DNA of 64,000 bases from JAMXLG01 sp963765935. Lineage in GTDB: Bacteria; Vulcanimicrobiota; Vulcanimicrobiia; Vulcanimicrobiales; Vulcanimicrobiaceae. Below the pieces are notes generated by a model, which did not search any database, was not told where the DNA came from, and worked only from the letters and a program-made list of their open reading frames with translations. The translations under genes were made by a program, and so were the position numbers. Shown here piece by piece: positions 17,562 through 26,702 of this stretch (position 1 is its first letter; every line of letters begins with the position of its first letter). The stretch lies in assembly GCA_963765935.1 (NCBI GenBank), contig CAVXXX010000002.1, positions 124,001 through 188,000 of the forward strand, in the 5' to 3' direction.

Positions 17562-20468
17562 ATGCAAAGCCTCGCTCCCATTGACAACAACGCGGTGGTC
17601 TGCCGCGTAATAGCGGACGACATCGAAGTCACCGGCAATATCGATCATAACAGCGTCGTCTTTCTGGAGAGCACTACCGGCAAGATCATCGTCGACGGCA
17701 ACATCGACAATAGCAGCAATGTGACGCTCAAGGCCGTCGGCTCCGTGCAGATCGGCAAGGCGATTGACAACGGCAGCAGCGTTGCGATTAGCGCGGGCGG
17801 TCCCATCTCGATTGGAAACTACGTCCACGGCTCGACGGTCGATTTAAAGGCGCACGATGCGATTACCGTTGCGGGCAACGTAGATAGCTCCGCCGCCGTT
17901 CGAATGCTGGCGGACGGCGACATCACGGTCGGCGACAAAATCGACGGCTCGAGCCGTGCGGAACTCGTAAGTAACCGCGGCAACGTAACGATTCAAAAAA
18001 AGGTCGGCGGCGGCAGCAAAGTTTGGCTTACCGCCGGCAATAACGTGCGCATCGGTCAAACCGGCGGAGACGGCGATAAGCGAATTGATACGGACAGCTT
18101 TGTCAGCGCAACGGCCGGCGGCGCGATCGATCATGGCGGGCAGATTGCCGATAGCCACACGGCCGTAGATTTTGCGGCGTGTGGTTCCATCGCGATCGGT
18201 AACGGTATTTCAGGCGGCGCGACGGTTCGTCTGCTCTCTTCCGCCGCAAAAATCACGATGGGCGGCGCGATCGCCGACTCGAATACGCGCGTCACGTCGT
18301 TCCCCGCGAAAGCGCTGGTGCCTACCGTTCAAGGCGGTGCGACATTCGTTCAAGACGAATGGGCCGCGGCCGGACCGCTATGTCTTGCCTCGGCGCAAAA
18401 CGGCTCCTGGTGGGAAAATTGGTCGCAGACGTTCGGATACGTCGCTCCGAATCGTTTGATACCGCGCAGCTACGACGATCTCGTTGCGGCGGTCACGTCG
18501 TTGAGCGCGCCTTCTCGGACCGCGATTGCACCGGTAAAAGCCGTCGGCGGAGGATGGTCGTTCACCGATGCGTCGCTACCGATCGAGACCGCAAGCGATG
18601 TCGACAAGATCTCGCTTCTTCTCAAAGGTAGACCCGGGCAGCAAGACATGCACGGAGTGCTGGACGGATTGCCCGATTCTTCTGCTGCTCCGATGGACTT
18701 GCTCCCGGGCGCGGTCCTTCGCGATGCACAATTCTCTACGATGTACGATCAGAAAGCCCAACGCGCGGTGACGGCAAGCGGCGCGCAACTACCGTCCATT
18801 GCATCGAACGCCACGATTATTGATACGCGCGGCCTTGCCTCAAGTCTGAATTGCGATTTTCGCGATATCGCCGCGATGGTGATCAATCCTGCGGGACGCC
18901 CCGTACCTTCGAAAGAGATCCTCTTTCACGTCGAGGCGGGAATTACGGTCGCTGATCTACAGCTTCTTCTCGATCATCAATTTCCGCGGCTTGCGATGCA
19001 CGCGACGGGCGGTTCTCCCGGTGCCACGCTCGCCGGAACGCTTTCAACTGCAACACACGGGGGTGAATTTCGCGACGACTGGCCGCTCTTAGTCGACTGC
19101 GTCCGCGCGATTCATCTTATTGGGCCCGGCGGCACCGAGTGGTGGATTGAAGGCGATATTCCAGTCGCTGATCCCGGAAAGCTCGCCGCGCGCTACCCGA
19201 AAGTTCAATTTATCGGCGGTACTGCATGGACCGGCATTCCGGGTCTCACGCCGCAGGACGTCCTCAATGCGGTCACCGTCTCCATGGGAACGATGGGTGT
19301 CATTTACTCCGTCGTGCTTTCCGTGGTTCGTCAGTTCGGACTTCGCCAAATCGTTCATCCGACGAACTGGAACGATCTCGTCAAAAACGCGGGCGCTACC
19401 ATATCGGATCTTCAAAAAGGTCTCGCTACAGCAAACACCGCCATTCACGATTTCCTCATCGACGGTTCCAAGAACGGAACGGGCATCGATAAAACGCAGA
19501 ACGTCTACGTCGACCTTGCCATTAACCCGTTGAACGAGGACTGTTGGATTCTCAACCGCATGCAAACGCCGATCCCGGATGACGAAAACGACCCGCCCGC
19601 AAGCATCGGCGACTACATGAACGCGTTTCTGTTAGCGCTAGCGAGAAAAGACAACTTTCAAGGAGATCGTTTGCTCGGGCGCGTGTTCGACTTCTTCCAA
19701 TGGCACACCGATCTCGTAGGCTTTGGCGCGCACAATATCGGCGACGTGTTGGGTCTCTTCAAATACGTTACGAGCCTGCCGGACGCGATGGCCGGCACGG
19801 CTGCGCTTGCGTGCGTACAAGCGCTTGCGAATATCGAAAAGGACCCCGGCGATCCGGATCGCGGGCTGCCGTTCTTTAGCGATCTGCTCAGCGGCTTCTT
19901 TCACGCGATGGAGGGAACACTGCCCGAACTCAACGCCGATTCGACGGCGGTATCGTACAAACTGGGCGCGATCGGCTGGCCCGCGAGCGGCGTGCCGGGG
20001 CGTGGACTGGAAATCGCGCTCGATCCCACGAACGCGTTTACGTTTCTCCAGACCGTGATCTTCGATGATGTCTTGGCAAACATCATTGAGAAGCAAAACA
20101 ATCCGATACTCGGCTATATTTCCGTTCGGATCACGCCGCAAACAAGAACGCTGCTCGGTATGCAACAGTACGCACCGCATTCCATCATGATCGAAGTGGT
20201 CGCGTACCGCTCGCCGCAAGCCAATGTTGTCATGGACGCAATTCAAGAACGAGCGCTCGCGTTTTCCGGCCCCGGCCCGAAACCGATTCTGCATTGGGGC
20301 CTGGAAAATGCGATGATGAACGCGACGCATTTAGCCGCGTCGCCGCTCGGTCAACCGTATAAAGGTTCGATGACGAGGCTCGACGCCTTCCGCACGGTTC
20401 GCTCGTTTCTGCGTGGCGCGAATCCGCCGATCTTCGACAATGCATTCACTGCCCGCATGGGGATATGA
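17562..20468 (+). CDS. Fusion protein: N-terminal beta-helix repeats plus FAD-dependent oxidase (VAO/PCMH type)
   Basis: This 968-residue protein has two unlike halves. Residues 1 to about 250 are 20-residue repeats of the form GNIDxSSxVxLxAxGxIxIG, as in right-handed beta-helix or bactofilin-like scaffolds, with no signal peptide. From about 285, WWENWSQTF and P..YDDLVAAV lead into a PCMH FAD-binding domain of the vanillyl-alcohol oxidase superfamily, closest in pattern to aldono-lactone oxidases: VGGGWSFTD, VEAGITVADLQ and GATLAGTLSTATHGG. In aldonolactone oxidases the first motif reads GSGHSFT with a His that binds FAD covalently; here the position is Trp, so FAD is probably non-covalent. 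Start: ATG at 17562, preceded by AGAGGG. A terminator follows. Substrate unknown. Confidence 0.82.
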   Translation: MQSLAPIDNNAVVCRVIADDIEVTGNIDHNSVVFLESTTGKIIVDGNIDNSSNVTLKAVGSVQIGKAIDNGSSVAISAGGPISIGNYVHGSTVDLKAHDAITVAGNVDSSAAVRMLADGDITVGDKIDGSSRAELVSNRGNVTIQKKVGGGSKVWLTAGNNVRIGQTGGDGDKRIDTDSFVSATAGGAIDHGGQIADSHTAVDFAACGSIAIGNGISGGATVRLLSSAAKITMGGAIADSNTRVTSFPAKALVPTVQGGATFVQDEWAAAGPLCLASAQNGSWWENWSQTFGYVAPNRLIPRSYDDLVAAVTSLSAPSRTAIAPVKAVGGGWSFTDASLPIETASDVDKISLLLKGRPGQQDMHGVLDGLPDSSAAPMDLLPGAVLRDAQFSTMYDQKAQRAVTASGAQLPSIASNATIIDTRGLASSLNCDFRDIAAMVINPAGRPVPSKEILFHVEAGITVADLQLLLDHQFPRLAMHATGGSPGATLAGTLSTATHGGEFRDDWPLLVDCVRAIHLIGPGGTEWWIEGDIPVADPGKLAARYPKVQFIGGTAWTGIPGLTPQDVLNAVTVSMGTMGVIYSVVLSVVRQFGLRQIVHPTNWNDLVKNAGATISDLQKGLATANTAIHDFLIDGSKNGTGIDKTQNVYVDLAINPLNEDCWILNRMQTPIPDDENDPPASIGDYMNAFLLALARKDNFQGDRLLGRVFDFFQWHTDLVGFGAHNIGDVLGLFKYVTSLPDAMAGTAALACVQALANIEKDPGDPDRGLPFFSDLLSGFFHAMEGTLPELNADSTAVSYKLGAIGWPASGVPGRGLEIALDPTNAFTFLQTVIFDDVLANIIEKQNNPILGYISVRITPQTRTLLGMQQYAPHSIMIEVVAYRSPQANVVMDAIQERALAFSGPGPKPILHWGLENAMMNATHLAASPLGQPYKGSMTRLDAFRTVRSFLRGANPPIFDNAFTARMGI

Positions 20469-20471
20469 ACG

Positions 20472-20506
20472 AAGGGCGGATCGCTTACGCGTCCGCCCTT
20501 TGTTTT
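20472..20506 (+). terminator. Rho-independent terminator
   Basis: A 9-bp stem AAGGGCGGA/TCCGCCCTT (20472-20480 with 20492-20500) closes an 11-base loop and is followed by TGTTTT. It lies just after the stop of the beta-helix/FAD fusion gene. The opposite strand has no T-run, so it serves mainly the plus strand. Confidence 0.82.
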
Positions 20507-20524
20507 GCTGGTAGGAAGCGGTTC

Positions 20525-23500
20525 TTAGATTTTGACTTGAATGCTTCCGGTGATTTGCAGCGGTTGCTTCGTGCCGACAAATCCCGTGTTGGTGTTGTTG
20601 ATGAAAAATCCATAGGGATAGCGCATCTGCGGCGGTGGAGTAGACGCGAACCCGTTCGGGTAGAAGTTTCCGGCGCTTGCCATGAGACTTGCTCCGAGCG
20701 CACCGTACGTGCAGATATTGGGATTGTCCCATGGATAGCCGCGCTGACCGCAGGTGTTGACGAGATTGACGAATCCGAGTTGACCGGTGATCCTCGGGGT
20801 GAAGTCATACGCGAGGTTCAAGCCCATCGTAAACGTCCACGGCTGTTTGTACTGTCCGAGATTATCGAATGTGCCGGTGTATGGATTTGGGGTGAAGATC
20901 GGCGTGCCCGTGCAGCTCGCCGGATCGGCTGCCACGGTGGCACCCAAATTCAGCGAGCACGACGTTGGATCGAAACCCGGAACTGTTGTGGGCGCGCCGT
21001 AGCTCGCGCCGCTGCTGTAGTTCATGCCGACAGTTGCCCGGAAGCGGTCGTGTTTGTAATTGAGCAGCAGCGAAACGACGTCTGGAACCGCGTAGCCGTT
21101 GAGGCCCGCGAACGGCCCGGGAATGACGTCGTACGTCGTGTACCAGGCATTACGATCCAACAATCCCTGAGGCGCGTTGTTGTAGTAGGGATTCGCGACG
21201 ACGCCCACTTGCGCGCAATTCGCCGTTCCGGCACCCGCACCGGCGGGCGTCGCGAAGAAATAACAGGGCGAACCGCCGCCGGCTTTGGTGAACGAATTGT
21301 ACGTGTTGATATAGTTGTTCAGCTGATCGATGACGTTGACGTTTTGGCCTTGGAAGTTTTGATAGCGAATCCGGCTATGCGTATACGTGTAGGCAAGCTG
21401 TCCCGCAAAGCCGTTGCGGTTGAAGTCGCCCTTCGTGAATGCCAATTCGATGCCGGAAGAGACTTGATTGCCGACGTTCGTGCCGGACTCCAAGCCGCCG
21501 GCCGGGTCGATAAAGAAGTTCTGCAACTGGTCGCGCGTCGCGCGATAGAACGGCGTGAGTTTGAAGCTCATGTCCGTTCCTTTGAGGCGCTGCTCCCACG
21601 ATAGATCGTAGTTGTATGACGTATCCGGGCGAATGCTGTGTTCGGGAGCCGTATATCCGTACGCGGCGAAGTGATTGCCGAGATACAGCGGTAGGTCTTC
21701 TTGAACGACGTTGTACTGAACCCACGATGAGTTCGGCGGACGCGCGTACACGCCGGCCGAGCCGCGAATAACGGCGTTCGGATTGACGGTGTACGTGAAG
21801 CTGACTCGCGGCTGCCAACGCGCGACGACATAGTCCGGAACGTTGCCCGGATTGGTAAGCGCATTCGGCGATCCCGCGAGAAGCGTCGTTCCGGCCGGAC
21901 ACGGGCCGAGAACACCGGTGTTGGGATCGGCACGCGAAAACGGCGCCGTACCGATGCCGGCCGTACAATACTCGTTATTATACTCGCTGAACCAGAACTG
22001 ACGCGTCGGGTCGTTGGCACCGGTAGGGCCATAGATGTAGCGGAAGTTCTCGACGCGAACGCCGATGTTGACATTCCAGCGATCATCGGGCCGCCACTGG
22101 TCGCCAATCGACAGACCCGAGAAGCGCGTATGCACTTGGTTCAATGCCGCGCCGCTTCCGCTGTAAAAATAGTTGTTTGTCGTCAGCCACGACGCTCCGG
22201 CACAACCGGCATTGGCGAGACACGTCCCACTTGGCGCCGGCAACGTTCCGTTGAGTACGTTTTGAACGTCACCTTCCGGATGACCGTTTACGTCGGTTGC
22301 GTTCTGTTCGAACCAGACGCACCCGACGGCGTTCCCGCTCCGGGGATCATAACATTGGCTGCCGTTCAAGTAGCTCGCGATGCTGTAATGCGGGCGGATG
22401 TATCCAATATCGTAGCGCTGCAGATTTGATTGCGTGTAGCCGTACGACGCCGTGAGCAAGTGTTTATCGCTGAGCTGATCGGTGAAGCTTAAGTTGACGC
22501 CGGCCGTGTGATCGGGAATCTGGTACTCTGCCAGTTCCGCGCCGTAATACGGCTGCGCAGCGGTATTGGGACCGTAGATGAACCAATTGGAATAGAGCAT
22601 GTAGCCATAGACGCGCAGGAACGCGTTCTCGCTGAAAGCGTGCTGGTATTGCAGCTTCTCGACCGAAACGCCGTTGTCGTTCGAATCACGCAGCGCCGCA
22701 GGAAGCGGGTCGCCGAAATTGTGCGGCGGGCTGTTCGGGAAGAAATACGTCGACACTTTGGTCGGATCGGGCGCAGCCATGAGCGGGCCGGTGTAGACGT
22801 AGCTGTCGTCCCAACTCAGTTGACCGAGCGCGTTTGCGGTTGCGGGACCGACGTCATTCTGCGAGCTGTAGTAGTTCGCAAAGACTTCGCTATTAACGTA
22901 GAGCGCCTGGATGTCGTCACGCAGGCCCGAGTTCTTGTGTGGAAGCGCAAAGTGGAAATTTACGATCGCGTCTCGCTGTGCGGTGTTTGCAATACCGTAG
23001 AGCGTTCCCGACGTAAAGAGCGGCGTCCCAGCCGGCTCATTTCCGACGTACACATAGCCGTTTGGGCCAGGCAGGAACGAGTTCGGATCGACGTTATTGA
23101 CCGGATAGAAAAAGCTGTCGGGAATCGATGCGCCGTTGGCGTTATCGATGTAGCGGTAGTCCTGATTGGCGCCTCCGATGCCGATGTAATACGAGAAGCG
23201 CCGGTCAGGTGTCGAACCGCCGGCTTCGACCGACGCGTTATGATAAAACGTCGGGCCGCCGATTGCGAGATTGCCGCTGGCATAACCGGGATACGTGCCG
23301 GTCTTCACCACCTGATTCACGTAACCCGAAATGCCTTGCGCATCGGCGCCCGCCGGAGTCCCGCCGGTATAGACCTGTAATTCTTGTTGGCCGAGACTCG
23401 AGAGCATCGTCATCGGCGCATTATCGTACACGCGATTGACGGGAATACCGTCGAGTTCGTAACCGACTTGATCGATGTCGCCGCCGCGAATGTGAACGGT

Positions 23501-24052
23501 CTGGAACCAGCCTTGTTCGCCCGGATCAATTGCGACGCCCGGCACCGATGCAATCGCGCCGTAGGCGTTCGATAGCGACCCGGAACCGGTGAGGCCGCTC
23601 GCGGCATTAGCAACGGTTGAATTCACGGAGTAGACGTCACTACCCGTACCGGCTTTGACAAGATTTCCGGCCGCCGTCGAAGCGACGCGAGCGATGGTCT
23701 TCAATGATTTCACCATCGCGAAGCGTACGTTCTGGACTTGGTCTGCGAAGATCGTCACGCCGGGATACGACGCGTCGTCATACCCGTTCTTCTTCAGAAG
23801 AATCGTAAATGTATCAGGGTTGAGAGACAAAAAACGGAAGCTGCCTGCAGCGTCCGTTGTTGAAGTTGCGGTTTGCGTTGCGGCCGTAACGGTTATCGAT
23901 ACGTCTGCGATCGGTGCTTGGGTTTGGCTATCGACCACGCGTCCTGTAAGGCCGCCGGTCGTACCCGCGCGAGCGGGTTGGAAACAGATCGACGCTCCAA
24001 GGATTGCTCCGAGCGTCACAAGTGCGAGAGCTCTGGTTGCGTAGCGTAGCAT
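20525..24052 (-). CDS. TonB-dependent outer-membrane receptor with carboxypeptidase-regulatory-like domain
   Basis: This is a 1175-residue outer-membrane receptor for active uptake of a large ligand. Residues 1-29 are a signal peptide (LALVTLGAILGAS...). Residues about 32-115 are a CarboxypepD_reg-like beta-sandwich (LTGRVVDSQTQAPIADVSITV) that precedes the plug in SusC-like and related receptors. The plug domain (about 150-260) contains VHIRGGDIDQVGYELDGIPV and the remainder is a 22-strand-type barrel with many aromatic strand ends. No SusD partner or TonB gene is visible. The ligand is unknown; carbohydrates or siderophores are both possible. A hairpin abuts its start codon (24054-24074). 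Confidence 0.9.
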   Translation of the reverse strand: MLRYATRALALVTLGAILGASICFQPARAGTTGGLTGRVVDSQTQAPIADVSITVTAATQTATSTTDAAGSFRFLSLNPDTFTILLKKNGYDDASYPGVTIFADQVQNVRFAMVKSLKTIARVASTAAGNLVKAGTGSDVYSVNSTVANAASGLTGSGSLSNAYGAIASVPGVAIDPGEQGWFQTVHIRGGDIDQVGYELDGIPVNRVYDNAPMTMLSSLGQQELQVYTGGTPAGADAQGISGYVNQVVKTGTYPGYASGNLAIGGPTFYHNASVEAGGSTPDRRFSYYIGIGGANQDYRYIDNANGASIPDSFFYPVNNVDPNSFLPGPNGYVYVGNEPAGTPLFTSGTLYGIANTAQRDAIVNFHFALPHKNSGLRDDIQALYVNSEVFANYYSSQNDVGPATANALGQLSWDDSYVYTGPLMAAPDPTKVSTYFFPNSPPHNFGDPLPAALRDSNDNGVSVEKLQYQHAFSENAFLRVYGYMLYSNWFIYGPNTAAQPYYGAELAEYQIPDHTAGVNLSFTDQLSDKHLLTASYGYTQSNLQRYDIGYIRPHYSIASYLNGSQCYDPRSGNAVGCVWFEQNATDVNGHPEGDVQNVLNGTLPAPSGTCLANAGCAGASWLTTNNYFYSGSGAALNQVHTRFSGLSIGDQWRPDDRWNVNIGVRVENFRYIYGPTGANDPTRQFWFSEYNNEYCTAGIGTAPFSRADPNTGVLGPCPAGTTLLAGSPNALTNPGNVPDYVVARWQPRVSFTYTVNPNAVIRGSAGVYARPPNSSWVQYNVVQEDLPLYLGNHFAAYGYTAPEHSIRPDTSYNYDLSWEQRLKGTDMSFKLTPFYRATRDQLQNFFIDPAGGLESGTNVGNQVSSGIELAFTKGDFNRNGFAGQLAYTYTHSRIRYQNFQGQNVNVIDQLNNYINTYNSFTKAGGGSPCYFFATPAGAGAGTANCAQVGVVANPYYNNAPQGLLDRNAWYTTYDVIPGPFAGLNGYAVPDVVSLLLNYKHDRFRATVGMNYSSGASYGAPTTVPGFDPTSCSLNLGATVAADPASCTGTPIFTPNPYTGTFDNLGQYKQPWTFTMGLNLAYDFTPRITGQLGFVNLVNTCGQRGYPWDNPNICTYGALGASLMASAGNFYPNGFASTPPPQMRYPYGFFINNTNTGFVGTKQPLQITGSIQVKI

Positions 24053-24053
24053 T

Positions 24054-24074
24054 ATAGGGTTTTATTAACCCTAT
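24054..24074 (-). promoter_or_regulatory. Inverted repeat directly upstream of the TonB-receptor start codon
   Basis: On the minus strand, ATAGGGTT-AATAA-AACCCTAT ends one base before the ATG at 24052. The 8-bp arms are perfect (24054-24061 and 24067-24074). The hairpin occupies the position where a ribosome-binding site should be, with the only G-rich AGGG buried in the stem. It may control translation or be a repressor operator; this is inference. Confidence 0.55.
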
Positions 24075-24099
24075 TTAACGTTTCCTTGCTTAGCTCTCG

Positions 24100-25020
24100 C
24101 TATTCGTGCCAGCGGCGTGTGAGATAGAGCCAAAACGCAAGGCCCGCGTAACGGCCGTAGCGCGCGAAGCGCCGTCGAATCGTTGTATCGGTCGCACGTT
24201 TCATCTTCGCGAGTTTCAGAAACGTCGGGCGCGTCCACGAATCGAGGATCAGACGGTGATGGTAGCCCAGCAACTGCATCATGTGCGCTGCGGCGTATGG
24301 TCCAACGCCTGGTAGCGCCAGTAACCGTTCCTCGACCTGATCTTCGCCCAAACCATGTTCGGGCAAAAGGACTTCCAGATTCAAGTGTCCCTTCGCGACA
24401 TCCGCCGCGATCGCACGAATGTATGGACCGCGATACCCCATACGCGCGACATCGGTAAACCAGGCATCGTGCGTACGCGCGAGCATCGCCGGACTTGGAA
24501 ATGCACCGCCTCCGAGTTCGACGAGCGCGGTGATCATACGCGTCGTCGCCGACCAGGCGCAATTCGTCGTGCAAACCGTGCGAATCACGTCTTCGAATAC
24601 CGTCGGGCTCGCGAGCATTCGTCCCGCACCAGCGCGCGCCCACGCGAGTGCCGGATCGCCGTCGATCATTGCATAGAACGGTGCGAGGTCGTCTTCGAGC
24701 CGAAACATGCGCGTTGCGATCGCGCGGAGCTGACGTTCTTCACGCGGTTGGAGACGTCGATCGTGGACGATGTGCAGTATGCCGGCGGATTCCGTGAAGC
24801 GCAGCGCCGTGATCGTGCCATCGAGTGAGACACTGTAGTCGTATGCGGGCGGTTCATCTTCTATTCGACCGGGAGGCAACCGCGCAAGCCCGTGTGAGTG
24901 AATCGTAAATGCAAATGAGATCGGCTCACCGCCCGCGCCGCGTAGCGGCAGCGTAACGGCACTGCGCTGCGCTTTACGCGACGTAGGAGACGTTGACGGC
25001 GAAGCCTGCCGCTTCAGCAC
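24100..25020 (-). CDS. DNA glycosylase, HhH-GPD (AlkA/OGG-like) family
   Basis: This is a base-excision repair glycosylase. The helix-hairpin-helix motif LLALPGVGPYAAAHMMQLLG (near residue 225) is followed by HHRLILDSWTR, where the Asp is the conserved catalytic residue of the HhH-GPD superfamily. The Trp in DSWTRP and the N-terminal beta domain with FTESAGILHIVH fit AlkA/OGG rather than Nth/MutY; no 4Fe-4S cysteine cluster is present at the end. Length 306 fits AlkA. The GTG at 25020 overlaps the upstream gene by 47 bases; no better downstream start is obvious. Substrate (alkylated or oxidised bases) cannot be assigned. Confidence 0.84.
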   Translation of the reverse strand: MLKRQASPSTSPTSRKAQRSAVTLPLRGAGGEPISFAFTIHSHGLARLPPGRIEDEPPAYDYSVSLDGTITALRFTESAGILHIVHDRRLQPREERQLRAIATRMFRLEDDLAPFYAMIDGDPALAWARAGAGRMLASPTVFEDVIRTVCTTNCAWSATTRMITALVELGGGAFPSPAMLARTHDAWFTDVARMGYRGPYIRAIAADVAKGHLNLEVLLPEHGLGEDQVEERLLALPGVGPYAAAHMMQLLGYHHRLILDSWTRPTFLKLAKMKRATDTTIRRRFARYGRYAGLAFWLYLTRRWHE

Positions 25021-25432
25021 GCATCAGTACGCCGTAAACGGCATCAAGTTCTTGTTCGATCGACGTAATTTCGCGAGCGCTCACCGCGCAACGTGCCGCA
25101 TTGCTCCACAGAATTGCTCGCGCGCGCTCGAGCGCGGAGCGTAGCCGTTGCGGCGTTGCTTCGAGTACCGGCCAGTCCAGGTCCGTCTGCGCGGGAACGA
25201 CGCGCCATCCGGCGCCCGAAAGGCGCGGGACTTCTTCATCCGCTTCGAATGCGTGCGGAATCGCCGCCAGTAAATCGAGCGCCTCCCGGTCGTCTTTGGG
25301 AAGCGGCAAACCAAGCTCGGCCAAGCGAACGATGTACCGAAAGAACGACGGATCGCCGACCGTGTAAGCTCCAGCCGGAGAGGCGACGTTCACGTGCACG
25401 AGATCCAATTCCGTCACACCTGGTCTTTTCAT
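24974..25432 (-). CDS. Hypothetical protein upstream of the DNA glycosylase
   Basis: I do not recognise this 152-residue protein. It has no signal peptide or membrane segment and is predicted alpha-helical in its C-terminal half (ATPQRLRSALERARAILW, SIEQELDAVYGVLMRAEA). Its 3' end overlaps the glycosylase gene by 47 bases, implying translational coupling. Only 25 bases separate its ATG from the divergent GlcF start, too little for two promoters with leaders, so the true start may be further in (a GTG at codon 6 is available). A GGGC-GAAA-GCCC hairpin sits in this gap at 25439-25450. The function is unknown. Confidence 0.6.
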   Translation of the reverse strand: MKRPGVTELDLVHVNVASPAGAYTVGDPSFFRYIVRLAELGLPLPKDDREALDLLAAIPHAFEADEEVPRLSGAGWRVVPAQTDLDWPVLEATPQRLRSALERARAILWSNAARCAVSAREITSIEQELDAVYGVLMRAEAAGFAVNVSYVA

Positions 25433-25457
25433 AACGGAGGGCGAAAGCCCCCTTCAC

Positions 25458-26702
25458 ATGTTGGAAGGGGTCTACAACAGTTGCGTCCGGTGCGGTCTTT
25501 GTTTGCCCGCTTGTCCAACGTACCTGGAGACTATGACAGAAACGTCCGGCCCTCGCGGTCGGATTAGTCTCATCAAGGCGGTAGACGAAGGTAGAATCGA
25601 TCTCTTGAGCCCGGGCTTCGTCGAGCAAATGACGCAGTGCTTGGATTGCCGCGCGTGCGAAGCCGCTTGTCCTTCGGGCGTACAGTACGGTGTCTTGGTT
25701 GAGACGATGCGAGCGCGCATCGAGACGGAAGCTGGGCCCGCGCGAAAACCCGCGTCGCGCTTCTTGCGTCGATTCTTGCTCGACGGACTCTTCGTCCATC
25801 TTAGCTGGATGCGTTTGGGAGCGTCGTTGCTACGTCTTGCGCAACGGACGCAGCTCGATCGTCTTGCATCGCTCGTCGGATTGCGCGACGAAGCGGCGTT
25901 CGCCCCCCGCATCGCAGATCGCTACTTTCTTCCGGACGGCCGTCGCTACGATACCGAACGCCCTGAGGGGCTTGCATTCTTTCACACGGGCTGTATCATG
26001 CACGTCGCGTTTCCGGACGTTCACGAGGCGAGTATTCGCATGTTGAATCTCGCCGGACTGAGTGTCGTTCCCGGCGAGGGTCAAGGATGCTGCGGTGCGA
26101 TCGCAGTGCATGCGGGGGAACCGGATATCGCACGCGCGATGGCCCGGCGGAACATCGTCGCGTTCGAACGGAGCGGCGCCGACGTTTACGTCGTCAATGC
26201 GGCGGGCTGCGGCTCAACGCTCAAAGAGTACGGCCGGCTCTTCGAAGATGATCCCGCGTGGAGCAAACGCGCGGCCGCATTCTCAAAACGCGTTCGCGAC
26301 ATCACCGAAGTCCTCGACGCCATGGAGTTCCGCCGAGAACCGCGACCGCTCGACATCACCGTCACGTATCAAGAGCCGTGCCACTTGGTGCACGCCCAAC
26401 GCGTGAGTGCGGCGCCGCGGCGGTTGCTCGCGAGAATTCCTGGTCTGCAGCTCGTAGAAATGAACGAAAGCGCGGTGTGTTGCGGCAGTGCCGGCATCTA
26501 CAACCTGACCGAACCCGACATGGCGAACCGCCTTTCGAACCGGAAGGTCGCAAATATTCGCGCCACATCGGCGACGGTAGTTGCTACCGCGAATCCGGGC
26601 TGCGCGCTGCAAGTTGCGTCAGGCTTACGCGCGGCGGGAGTTGATGCGGAAGTTAAACACATCGTCGAGTTGCTCGACGAAGCCTATCGCTCGTCTCCCT
26701 AA
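25458..26702 (+). CDS. glcF: Glycolate oxidase iron-sulfur subunit, GlcF-like
   Basis: This protein carries electrons from a flavin subunit of the GlcD type to the quinone pool. Two N-terminal 4Fe-4S motifs are visible: CVRCGLCLPACP (residues 10-21) and CLDCRACEAACP (near 60-71). Two CCG domains follow: GCIMH...GQGCCGA (near 180-215) and EPCHLVHAQ...VCCGSAGIYNL (near 305-350). Length 414 is close to E. coli GlcF (407). The start is the ATG at 25458. It is separated from the GlcD-like gene by 20 kb and no GlcE is visible, so it may pair with that GlcD in trans or with another flavoprotein. Confidence 0.9.
   Translation: MLEGVYNSCVRCGLCLPACPTYLETMTETSGPRGRISLIKAVDEGRIDLLSPGFVEQMTQCLDCRACEAACPSGVQYGVLVETMRARIETEAGPARKPASRFLRRFLLDGLFVHLSWMRLGASLLRLAQRTQLDRLASLVGLRDEAAFAPRIADRYFLPDGRRYDTERPEGLAFFHTGCIMHVAFPDVHEASIRMLNLAGLSVVPGEGQGCCGAIAVHAGEPDIARAMARRNIVAFERSGADVYVVNAAGCGSTLKEYGRLFEDDPAWSKRAAAFSKRVRDITEVLDAMEFRREPRPLDITVTYQEPCHLVHAQRVSAAPRRLLARIPGLQLVEMNESAVCCGSAGIYNLTEPDMANRLSNRKVANIRATSATVVATANPGCALQVASGLRAAGVDAEVKHIVELLDEAYRSSP

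Noticed and set aside
20465..21604. A 379-residue plus-strand frame opposite the TonB receptor
   Set aside because: Composition is typical of antisense reading of a GC-rich gene; the receptor on the other strand is clear.
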